Shown one piece after another: positions 1 to 5,540 of a stretch of DNA of 5,540 nucleotides (position 1 is its first letter; the number at the start of each line of letters is the position of its first letter). The DNA is from Thermodesulfobacteriota bacterium (GTDB taxonomy: Bacteria; Desulfobacterota; Desulfobacteria; Desulfobacterales; RPRI01): assembly GCA_030836965.1 (NCBI GenBank), contig JAUPLM010000190.1, positions 1 to 5,540 of the forward strand. Direction: 5' to 3'. Below the pieces are notes generated by a model. That model made no database searches and was not told where the DNA came from. It was given only the letters and a program-made list of their open reading frames with translations. The position numbers were made by a program, and so were the translations under genes.

Positions 1-1204
1 GATCTTTGCAGATGAAGCTCTCTTTGGCGGCAGCGAAGGCTTCCGTTCCCGGCGGCGGAGAGAGAACGGTGAAAGCAAATTCGGCGGGCGCGAGTTCCTC
101 TATCGTCTTATGGACTATTTCGAAATCCTCTTTTCCGAAATCGGGGTTGATCATCAACGCGGCATGAATATTCAAATTGAGATTTCGAAGAATCTCCCGC
201 GCTTTTCGGTTCTGAGCGGGCGTGGCTTTTTTATTATATCCCGTCAAATTATTCTCTTCGAGTGATTCTAATCCTACATAAACAAGTTCGAGCCCTGCCT
301 TTTTCCACAGCGCGAAAAGCTCGGGGTGCCGGCAAATCGTATCGCTTCTTGCCCATGAGAGATATTTTTTCCTTACACCGCGCTCGATCAGCATTTCGGC
401 AAGCCGCCTCATTCGTTTGGCGTTGATGAATGTTTCATCATCAACAAAGTAAATATATTCCTGAGGAAGGGAGGCAATCTCATCGACCACATCCTCTATG
501 TCGCGCTGAAGGTATTTCCCGTTTGCAAGGAAGTGAACAACACAGAAGCTGCACCTGTTCGGACATCCGACGCTTGTTCTCACGCAGGCGATCCGGGGAA
601 AAAGAGTTTTCAATTTCTGGTTCGGTTCGCCGTAGCAAATGCAGTAATATTTCGATATATCGACCAGGTCGCGCCGGGGGCGGGTGTTGATGCCGTCAGG
701 GTGAAGCGGTGGGGGCGGTTTAACGGCAAGGCGGTCGAAATTCGGCGAACCGGTATGTAAAATCCAGTCTGTTTCCGGAATCGGTTGTCCGCTGTCAACA
801 GCTTGCAGGATAGCCTTGATCGCCGAAACGCCGTCTCCCCTGACAACCAGATCGAAAAGCTCCGGGGCTTTGCAATCTGTGGGATAGCTTGAAGCGTGGA
901 TACCCCCCAGGCAAGTCAGAACGCCCGGCAGAATCTCTTTGGCCAGACCGGCCAGTTCCCTGTTTATGAGGAACTGCCCTGAAAAGCCGCCGAAGCCGAC
1001 TATATCGGGGCGGTATTCCTTCAGCATCCGCGTGTACGCCGTCAAAGGCCTTTTTTGCACTGCCAGATCGCAGATACGGACGTCATGAGGAGGCTGCACC
1101 GCTCCGGCAATAAGCTCCTGAGCGTAAGGTTCGAGCAATAACATGGTCTGAAGCCACTGCGAGGTCGGCAGATAGGGGTTAGGTCTTACTAACAGTACTT
1201 TCAT
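1..1204 (-). CDS. B12-binding-type radical SAM protein, N-terminal 401 codons (3' end beyond left edge)
   Basis: This is a radical SAM enzyme with an N-terminal cobalamin-binding-like domain, of the broad BchE/HpnP/HpnR-like class. Such enzymes cleave S-adenosylmethionine with a [4Fe-4S] cluster, and many are methylases or cyclases. Reading from ATG at 1204, the frame stays open to base 1. Residues 1-130 look like a degenerate B12-binding Rossmann domain: MKVLLVRPNPY at the start, D46, GFGGFSG near residue 70, GGIHAS at 100-105 and VVRGDG at 120-125. The radical SAM cluster motif is C214-PNR-C218-SF-C221 (CxxxCxxC), followed by the YFVDDETF strand at 252-259 and GLES at 311-314, both typical of the TIM-barrel core. 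The classical cobalamin-ligand motif DxHxxG is not seen. A weak GGA lies about 8 nt before the ATG. The gene lies 136 bp downstream of the activase gene, on the same strand. The substrate cannot be named. Confidence 0.9.
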   Translation of the reverse strand, partial: MKVLLVRPNPYLPTSQWLQTMLLLEPYAQELIAGAVQPPHDVRICDLAVQKRPLTAYTRMLKEYRPDIVGFGGFSGQFLINRELAGLAKEILPGVLTCLGGIHASSYPTDCKAPELFDLVVRGDGVSAIKAILQAVDSGQPIPETDWILHTGSPNFDRLAVKPPPPLHPDGINTRPRRDLVDISKYYCICYGEPNQKLKTLFPRIACVRTSVGCPNRCSFCVVHFLANGKYLQRDIEDVVDEIASLPQEYIYFVDDETFINAKRMRRLAEMLIERGVRKKYLSWARSDTICRHPELFALWKKAGLELVYVGLESLEENNLTGYNKKATPAQNRKAREILRNLNLNIHAALMINPDFGKEDFEIVHKTIEELAPAEFAFTVLSPPPGTEAFAAAKESFICKD

Positions 1205-1247
1205 GTTAATTATCCATGTCCGGAAATCAGTTGCTTTAATATTTTAT

Positions 1248-1273
1248 GAATACCGGCTTTCGCCGGGGTGACG
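1248..1273. repeat. REP-like palindrome with tetraloop
   Basis: CCGGC (1253-1257), loop TTTC (1258-1261) and GCCGG (1262-1266) form a perfect 5-bp hairpin. On the minus strand this reads CCGGC-GAAA-GCCGG, with a GAAA tetraloop. The flanks (GAATA on one side, GGTGACG on the other) resemble the widespread intergenic family of the form GTCATTCC(G/C)GCGAAAGC(G/C)GGAAT found in many proteobacterial genomes. The family assignment is from memory of that pattern. Only one copy is in this window, so its dispersed nature is not shown here. Confidence 0.45.
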
Positions 1274-1315
1274 ATTTGCGCGGTCCGGAACCTAGCTTGA
1301 TAAGGGCCGGAAATG

Positions 1316-1334
1316 CCGGAAAAAGAGCTTCCGG
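1316..1334. other. Short hairpin just downstream of the activase stop codon
   Basis: CCGGAA (1316-1321) and TTCCGG (1329-1334) form a 6-bp inverted repeat around a 7-nt loop, starting about 6 nt after the stop codon of the activase gene. On the transcribed strand the T-run lies in the loop, not after the stem, so it is a poor intrinsic terminator. It may only be an mRNA 3'-end stabilising stem or chance. Confidence 0.2.
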
Positions 1335-1340
1335 GTCTTT

Positions 1341-2444
1341 TTACGGTCTTTTCTTTTTGCAAACGCCTATTTGAATAAGGTCAGGAACATTCTCCACCGG
1401 CCGGCAGGTATCCTGCTCCGTCAAACCGCCCGCGGAAGTTTCTGAAACAGGGCCAACCGGGCCTGTTCCCTTGAGGGCTTCCCGCGGTCCCGTCCTTCCC
1501 TCCCATTTACCGCATCGTCCGCCGGTTCTTCCGATGACTTCATCCGCATCGAGGACCTCGATGATTTCACAATAATTGGGGCAATCCCCGCATTCGAAAC
1601 CCTTTGTAACAATGACATGCGTGGAGGCTTCAATTCCCCGGTATTTTGTCTGTTCGATGCCTGATTTTGATGCGATCAGTGCTGCCCCATAGGCTCCCAT
1701 AACCATATTGTAGGGCGGAACCAGTATATCACACTGAAGCGCTTCCCTGAAAGCCCGGCAGATTCCCTTGTTAGCGCTCACTCCTCCCTGAAGAACAATA
1801 GGCGGTTTGATCTCCTTCCCGTTGCACACATTTGAAAGATAGTTCCGGACAAGCGCGTGACACAGCCCCATCATGATATCTTTCTGTTTATGCCCGGCCT
1901 GCTGTTTGTGAATCATGTCCGACTCGGCAAAGACTGTACAGCGGCCGGCTATGTCCGTAGGATCTTCCGATGTCATCGCCCGGGTGCTCAATTCTTCAAT
2001 CGTAATATTCAATCGTCTGGCCTGCGAATCGAGAAAGCTTCCGGTACCTGCGGCACAAAGCAGATTCATTGAGAAATCGACGATAGCTCTGTCTCTGACA
2101 ATAGTGACCTTGCTGTCCTGTCCGCCGATTTCGAATATCGTGCGCACGTCGGGATAGAGATGTATCGTCGCGCGGGCATGGGCCGATATTTCGTTTTTAA
2201 TTACATCCGCGCCTACAACCGCGCCGGCAAGAATTCTTCCGCTTCCTGTTGTGCAAACACCCTTGACGCAATACGTGTCAGGCAACTGTGCGGTGAGTCG
2301 GGAGAGACACTGCTGCACCGACTCGATCGGGTGGCCTTCCCCCCGCATGTAAATTTCAGCAAGCACTTCACCTTCCGGCGTAATGACGACGCAATTCGTG
2401 CTGATGGAACCGACATCAATCCCCATGTAACAGGCTTTTTCCAT
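1341..2444 (-). CDS. BadF/BadG/HgdC-type ATPase: (R)-2-hydroxyacyl-CoA dehydratase activator family, with C-terminal Cys-rich extension
   Basis: This is an ATP-hydrolysing electron activator of the ASKHA fold (COG1924). Known members form a homodimer bridged by one [4Fe-4S] cluster and push single low-potential electrons into a dehydratase or reductase partner. The product has 367 residues. The first phosphate loop is GIDVGSISTN (8-17), with FEIGGQDSK at 104-112 and LQGGVSANKG at 218-227. The two cluster cysteines of the family are present: C130 in LLCAAGTGSFLD and C169 in RCTVFAESDMI. Classical activators have about 260 residues. This one adds roughly 100, including C285-x2-C288-x3-C292 and C311 (GGRCGKW), then a Gly/Pro-rich tail. 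The ATG at 2444 lies 4 nt after the upstream stop and fits the family N-terminus. In-frame starts at 2465 (right after GGGAGA) and GTG at 2456 are alternatives. The frame stays open further upstream, inside the previous gene, but that part is not family-like. The protein is soluble and probably partners the two upstream gene products. Confidence 0.93.
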   Translation of the reverse strand: MEKACYMGIDVGSISTNCVVITPEGEVLAEIYMRGEGHPIESVQQCLSRLTAQLPDTYCVKGVCTTGSGRILAGAVVGADVIKNEISAHARATIHLYPDVRTIFEIGGQDSKVTIVRDRAIVDFSMNLLCAAGTGSFLDSQARRLNITIEELSTRAMTSEDPTDIAGRCTVFAESDMIHKQQAGHKQKDIMMGLCHALVRNYLSNVCNGKEIKPPIVLQGGVSANKGICRAFREALQCDILVPPYNMVMGAYGAALIASKSGIEQTKYRGIEASTHVIVTKGFECGDCPNYCEIIEVLDADEVIGRTGGRCGKWEGRTGPREALKGTGPVGPVSETSAGGLTEQDTCRPVENVPDLIQIGVCKKKRP

Positions 2445-2448
2445 TGGG

Positions 2449-3552
2449 TTACCCACGGCGCGCATTCTCCCTGCGACCGGCGGCGGAGCCGCTTTTTCTT
2501 CTTTCCATGAGAACATCGGCAAAGGCTTCCAGGCGTGTTGCAATCCCGACGCCGCAGGTATGTTCATCATAAGACATTTCCAGTATGGGAATGTCCTTGT
2601 CTTTACTGACACGCTTCAGGATCGGCCGTATGCTGACTTCAGGCATGCATCCGGAGGGACACAGATGAATCATGCCGTCATACCCAGCATCCGCGCAATG
2701 GATCGAGTTTGCGACGGAATCGAGGGCATGTCCTCCGACCGAATTCTGCAAATACCGGTCCGCGATCCGGGACAGAGACTTTCCCCGGCTCCGGTTGAGA
2801 AATATGATCCGCGTTATGTTCTCCAACTCTTCTCCAAGCAGAAAGAAGTTTTTCAGCTCAATCCCCTGGCTGCCCAGTATATATTCGATGTTCTTGTTCA
2901 AACACTTGTCCCGCAAAAAAGATATTTCACCGACCAGTCCCACCCTGAGCGGTTTTTTCTCTTTATCAACCGGAATATCCGCGAAGCTCCCGGCAACCCT
3001 CCTGCGGAGAGACCGTGTCTCGGCCATGGTTTTTGATTCACTGAGTTTCACCAGCAGCTTGTTCATGACCCGCGTGGTGTCGCCGTGAGTTATTTCGATG
3101 GGTCTTGTCCGCCAGGCGGCCATCTCCAGTTCATCGATCACTTTGATTTTTAAAACGGTATGGAACAAGGGTTTGATAAAAGTGATCGGTCCCGGATCAA
3201 AATGCCGGACGATCGGCGGTTTGAATCCATCGAAACCGAGGCCGAAGATCTTGATTTTCAGCCCCAGATCCTTGAGGATCTGGTCTATCATGTGGCGATA
3301 GTATCTAAGCCTGCATGTCCCGACACTGTTGATCATGAAAGCATATTCCACGCCGGCCCTGTCCGCTTCAATGAAGTGGCCCAGATGGGCCTTTAGCGGC
3401 AGACAGACGGATTCCGGGGCAGCTTCTATGCCTAACTTCAGGGCTTCAGGCGTCGTGGCGGTAGAAGCCCAGGCCTTGATCCCGAGAGATTCGACCGCTG
3501 TGGCGAGGGCGATGGTGTAGTTGCCGATATTAGGGATAGCCATGTAGGTCAT
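2449..3552 (-). CDS. COG3581-like HgdB-family protein (acyl-CoA dehydratase/activase-related)
   Basis: This 367-residue protein belongs to the HgdB-fold family often annotated as CoA-substrate-specific enzyme activase-related (COG3581). Family landmarks are MAIPNIGNYT at the N-terminus, APESVCLPLKAHLGHF with C50, GTCRLRYYRHM with C80, LCPSGCMPE with C298 and C302, and the C-terminal signature DEHTCGVGIATRLEAFADVL (329-348). The paired cysteines are candidates for iron-sulfur ligands. Ligation is inferred from the superfamily and has not been shown for this protein. The ATG at 3552 overlaps the TGA of the upstream gene (ATGA), with GGGTGG 5 nt upstream, which suggests translational coupling. 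A GTG at 3561 and an ATG at 3543 are other in-frame starts. The activator gene follows 4 nt after the stop. No signal peptide or membrane segment is seen. It probably acts as one subunit of an electron-accepting partner of the ATPase. The substrate is unknown. Confidence 0.88.
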   Translation of the reverse strand: MTYMAIPNIGNYTIALATAVESLGIKAWASTATTPEALKLGIEAAPESVCLPLKAHLGHFIEADRAGVEYAFMINSVGTCRLRYYRHMIDQILKDLGLKIKIFGLGFDGFKPPIVRHFDPGPITFIKPLFHTVLKIKVIDELEMAAWRTRPIEITHGDTTRVMNKLLVKLSESKTMAETRSLRRRVAGSFADIPVDKEKKPLRVGLVGEISFLRDKCLNKNIEYILGSQGIELKNFFLLGEELENITRIIFLNRSRGKSLSRIADRYLQNSVGGHALDSVANSIHCADAGYDGMIHLCPSGCMPEVSIRPILKRVSKDKDIPILEMSYDEHTCGVGIATRLEAFADVLMERRKSGSAAGRRENARRG

Positions 3553-4511
3553 GAACGCCACCCGAGCGAATCAACAAATGCCTCCACACGCGTATCCATC
3601 CCGGACTGAGCCAGATGCTCATCGACCATGAGATACATGAAAGGGATCTTCTTTTCTTTCATCAGACTCCGGTACGTATCGATCATCATGGAATCACAGC
3701 CGCAATTAAATACCGTAATCTGGATAACCCCGGCATAATCTTCACGGGAGATGGTCTTCATGGTGTGATAAATCAAATTGGCTGTGCTCCACAGTATATA
3801 GCTCTTTGCCGGAGTTTCCTCCGCAAAAGAGATCAGTTCGACTTCGCCGCCCATCTTTTCCAGCTTCTGCAGAATCGGTCCCGCGATAAAATTGTCATGA
3901 ATGACATAGGGATGTCCGATAAGCAGGAAACGCGGCCCCCCCTTTTTTTTCAGGGACCGAACCGGCTGATTCTTTGCCGATTCCATGGCCTTCAATGAGC
4001 TGTTAACGGCGGACCGGATTTGACTCTTTTGACATTTCAGCTGTTTTCCGAGAAGCATCAGACTCTCGGACAGGGGACGCCTGCTCTCGTCAATTTCAAC
4101 AGACAGGACTTCCGTTTCCCGGGCGATATCCGCCCTGGCCGCATCGGGAAGCGGACCAAACTTCGGACAGGAGAGATGGTTCTTTATGGTAGACAGGACA
4201 CGGGGCACAAAAACCATGTCCGTTTTTCCGACCAGCTCGGCAAGATGAGCATCAAACAGTTTGTTCGGCAGACAGTGTTCCGTTTCGGATATTTGAGAGG
4301 CTTTCTCAACCGTCCTGATCGTGGACGGCCCGGAAACAACGGGTTCCATTCCCAGTTCGCTGAAGAAGGTCTCCCACAGGCCGGGGTAGATATAGTAGAA
4401 GAACATTCGTGGAATTCCTATCCTGAGAGATCGATGTCCCGGGGAGGCTGATTTCCGCGGCCATGCTGGGGTAATGTACTTCAAGAAGTTATGGCCTGTG
4501 TCCGTTGTCAC
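3549..4511 (-). CDS. COG3580/DUF2229-like protein of the CoA enzyme activase family
   Basis: This 320-residue protein resembles DUF2229 (CoA enzyme activase uncharacterised domain, PF09989; COG3580). In many anaerobes the same domain occurs fused behind an activator ATPase. Features seen are LRIGIPR at 29-35 followed by MFFYYIYPGLWETFFSELG, ETEHCLPNK with C80, LSCPKFGPLPD with C115, LLIGHPYVIHD at 197-206, FNCGCDSMM with C270 and C272, and the C-terminal DEHLAQSGMDTRVEAFVDSL (297-316). That last motif matches the one in the next gene. GTG at 4511 is the most upstream start in this frame, since a TAA stands directly before it. It overlaps the stop of a possible leader ORF. The first ATG (residue 36) would delete the conserved IGIPR strand and is rejected. 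No good Shine-Dalgarno is visible. A TTG at 4484 is another option. An A8G7 homopolymer (KKKGG, 188-192) lies mid-gene. It is the first gene of the operon. Confidence 0.85.
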   Translation of the reverse strand: MTTDTGHNFLKYITPAWPRKSASPGHRSLRIGIPRMFFYYIYPGLWETFFSELGMEPVVSGPSTIRTVEKASQISETEHCLPNKLFDAHLAELVGKTDMVFVPRVLSTIKNHLSCPKFGPLPDAARADIARETEVLSVEIDESRRPLSESLMLLGKQLKCQKSQIRSAVNSSLKAMESAKNQPVRSLKKKGGPRFLLIGHPYVIHDNFIAGPILQKLEKMGGEVELISFAEETPAKSYILWSTANLIYHTMKTISREDYAGVIQITVFNCGCDSMMIDTYRSLMKEKKIPFMYLMVDEHLAQSGMDTRVEAFVDSLGWRS

Positions 4512-4561
4512 TTAAACACGTGATGAATTTTTTTTGATATTTGATATTGTTGATAAGGCAT
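4508..4561 (-). CDS. Possible 17-residue leader ORF ahead of the operon
   Basis: ATG at 4561 opens a frame reading MPYQQYQISKKIHHVFK and then TGA. The stop overlaps the GTG start of the next gene as GTGA. The ATG would sit only about 11 nt after the predicted transcription start and has no clear ribosome-binding site. The ATCAA motif recurs three times in the first half. It could couple translation into the operon, which would explain why the GTG lacks its own Shine-Dalgarno. It could equally be a chance ORF of this size. I recognise no amino-acid run typical of attenuator peptides. Confidence 0.25.
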   Translation of the reverse strand: MPYQQYQISKKIHHVFK

Positions 4562-4672
4562 TGCTTTTTCACGCGAAGAGTATATGAAGAAGGCATTTGT
4601 GTGTCAAGAGGATTATGGCCGCATGATATGGTTAACAGTGACACAAAAATTATCCGATCCGGTGAAGCTGCA
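4512..4672. other. Intergenic region between ligase and HgdB-type operon
   Basis: This 161-bp AT-rich gap separates the ligase stop from the operon. It holds the promoter and the leader described separately. No intrinsic terminator with a convincing stem follows the ligase, although ATTTTTG occurs about 25 nt after its stop codon. No tRNA-like or riboswitch-like fold was recognised by eye. Confidence 0.6.
4579..4607 (-). promoter_or_regulatory. Near-consensus sigma70-type promoter of the HgdB-type operon
   Basis: On the minus strand, TTGACA (4607-4602) is a perfect -35 box. A 17-nt spacer (4601-4585) leads to TATACT (4584-4579), one mismatch from the consensus -10 box. Transcription would start near 4572, leaving about 60 nt before the GTG at 4511. 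It lies outside coding sequence and points into the three-gene operon. This suggests that the operon can be transcribed independently of the ligase upstream. No operator palindrome overlapping it was recognised. Confidence 0.72.
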
Positions 4673-5540
4673 TTATTCTTTTTGCCATCTTCTGATTTTT
4701 CCGCTTGCCGTTTTTTCAAGTGTTTTTACAGGATTAATTTCCTTGGGAACCTTGTATGAAGCTAAAAGCGGGTAGCAGAACCTGCGGATTTCGTCCGTAT
4801 CAAAATCAGGACTTGTTCCCTCTTTAAAAACAACCTTCGCGCAGGGCAGTTCGCCGTATCGCGGATGGGTAACTCCGTAAACAAGGGATTCTTTGACAGC
4901 CGGGTGCCTGTTTAAAACTGATTCCACATCTTCGGGGAATATTTTCATGCCTGCAAAATTGATGACGTTTTTATCTCTGCCGATAATATACAAAAACCCG
5001 TCCTCGTCAATCTTCCCGAGGTCGCCCGTGTTGAACCATCCATCTGTTAAAACGCTCTTTCCGCTCCTCCATGGATAAAAATAGGCGTCAAACAATCCTT
5101 TGCCTTTTATAAAAAGCTCGCCCACTCCTTCATCGTTCATGTTCTCCGTTTTTATGGCATAGTCGGGCAGAACCCTGCCTACAGAGCCTCTTTTTGACGG
5201 ATCTCCCGAAAGATTTATGAACGGAAGCCCGACTTCGATTATTCCGTACGCTTCAGAAAGCTCAAGTCCGAACTTGTCGTGGAATTCACCGGCCGTTGAC
5301 CGCGGCAATTTCATAGCCGTAGAAACAGCAATCCGTACGCCTGCGAAAAGATCCGGCGGAGCGCTCTCCGAACCGGAAAGGAGATGATAATGGAAGGGAG
5401 ATGCGTATGTGAATGTTCCTTTCCGGCTTTTAATATTCTCAATAAACGATTCGGGTAAGGCATTACCGCAAAGAACTATTGTTGAAGCCCTTCTCAGGAA
5501 AAGGAGAATGGTCACAACAAAGTGATAGCTCATGGAAAGC
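4673..5540 (-). CDS. AMP-forming acyl-CoA synthetase/ligase, C-terminal part (5' end beyond right edge)
   Basis: This is an ANL-superfamily adenylate-forming ligase, which activates a carboxylic acid with ATP to an acyl-adenylate and normally transfers it to CoA. The frame is open from base 5540 (about 289 codons visible), so the ATG at 5533 is internal. The N-terminal half, with the P-loop, is missing from the window. Counting from that internal Met, SEAYGIIEVG (93-102) is motif A5, TGD (169-171) is A7, and IIGRDKNVINFAGMKIFPEDVE (183-204) is A8 with the hinge. ASYKVPKEI (258-266) leads to A10, TASGKIRR, with the catalytic lysine K279. A5 normally reads YGxTE; here the Thr is Ile. The C-terminus ends normally at TAA. 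The substrate acid cannot be told from this part. The gene lies 161 bp upstream of the operon on the same strand, and a separate promoter lies between them. Confidence 0.93.
   Translation of the reverse strand, partial: LSMSYHFVVTILLFLRRASTIVLCGNALPESFIENIKSRKGTFTYASPFHYHLLSGSESAPPDLFAGVRIAVSTAMKLPRSTAGEFHDKFGLELSEAYGIIEVGLPFINLSGDPSKRGSVGRVLPDYAIKTENMNDEGVGELFIKGKGLFDAYFYPWRSGKSVLTDGWFNTGDLGKIDEDGFLYIIGRDKNVINFAGMKIFPEDVESVLNRHPAVKESLVYGVTHPRYGELPCAKVVFKEGTSPDFDTDEIRRFCYPLLASYKVPKEINPVKTLEKTASGKIRRWQKE

Larger units (their letters stand above)
1205..1340. other. Intergenic region between activase and radical SAM genes
   Basis: This 136-bp gap contains two short hairpins (listed separately) and an AT-rich stretch just before the radical SAM start. 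I see no convincing -35/-10 pair and no hairpin followed directly by a U-tract. Read-through from the activase operon into the radical SAM gene is therefore possible but not shown. Confidence 0.6.

Noticed and set aside
430..846. Short ORFs on both strands inside the radical SAM gene (430-690, 533-760, 610-846)
   Set aside because: They are shadows of the radical SAM frame, which is continuous from 1204 to 1 and contains the CxxxCxxC motif exactly in this region.
2445..2612. N-terminal extension of the activase frame up to 2612 (56 extra residues)
   Set aside because: It overlaps the upstream gene by more than 160 bp, where that gene encodes its conserved DEH...TRLEAF motif. The activator family begins right at the M-x-GIDVGS region, so a start near 2444 is preferred.
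2560..3036. 158-codon plus-strand ORF, with similar plus-strand ORFs at 4020-4451, 2672-3088, 3615-3998 and 2160-2510
   Set aside because: All lie wholly antisense to minus-strand genes with clear family motifs, show no recognisable domain, and are rich in Arg, Phe, Ser and Pro as expected for shadow frames.
4625..4672. Possible terminator after the ligase (CCGGATCGG followed by ATAATTTTTG on the minus strand)
   Set aside because: The stem is only about 3 bp and is not adjacent to the T-run, so it does not meet the form of an intrinsic terminator.
4489..4719. 76-codon minus-strand ORF across the ligase end and the intergenic region
   Set aside because: Its first third is an out-of-frame copy of the ligase C-terminus and the rest spans the promoter. 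It shows no ribosome-binding site and no recognisable domain.
1..5540. CRISPR arrays, tRNA or rRNA genes, insertion sequences
   Set aside because: No regularly spaced repeats, tRNA-like cloverleaf, rRNA-like stretch, transposase motif or long terminal inverted repeats were seen by eye.

Overview
All supported genes lie on the minus strand, so transcription runs from right to left. The gene content points to a strictly anaerobic bacterium: the window encodes the parts of an ATP-driven, oxygen-sensitive electron-transfer system of the 2-hydroxyacyl-CoA dehydratase / benzoyl-CoA reductase superfamily (HgdB/HgdC type), followed by a radical SAM enzyme. Syntrophic or sulfate-reducing Desulfobacterota-like or other fermentative lineages would fit. 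No ribosomal RNA or taxonomic marker is present, so this is inference only.

Layout, in the direction of transcription. (1) 5540-4673: the C-terminal part of an AMP-forming acyl-CoA ligase, whose start lies beyond the right edge. (2) 4672-4512: an intergenic region holding a near-consensus sigma70-type promoter (TTGACA, 17 nt, TATACT) and a possible 17-codon leader ORF. The stop of that leader overlaps the GTG start of the next gene. (3) 4511-1341: a tight three-gene operon made of a DUF2229/COG3580-like protein, a COG3581-like protein and a BadF/HgdC-type ATPase activator. The first junction is a 4-nt ATGA overlap and the second a 4-nt gap. (4) 1340-1205: an intergenic region with two short hairpins, one of them resembling a dispersed REP-type palindrome. 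(5) 1204-1: the N-terminal 401 codons of a B12-binding-type radical SAM protein, which runs off the left edge.

How the genes may work together. In the characterised members of this superfamily, an ATPase activator with one [4Fe-4S] cluster bridging its homodimer fires single low-potential electrons into a partner made of two related HgdB-fold subunits. The partner carries iron-sulfur clusters and reduces or dehydrates a CoA thioester or a small molecule. Here the two partner-like genes share a C-terminal signature (DEH-x4-G-x2-TR-x-EAF-x-D-x-L) and the ATPase keeps both cluster cysteines, so the operon looks like a complete, intact system of this kind. The substrate is unknown. The acyl ligase upstream and the radical SAM enzyme downstream make a CoA-thioester or lipid-like substrate a reasonable guess, but the sequence does not prove it.
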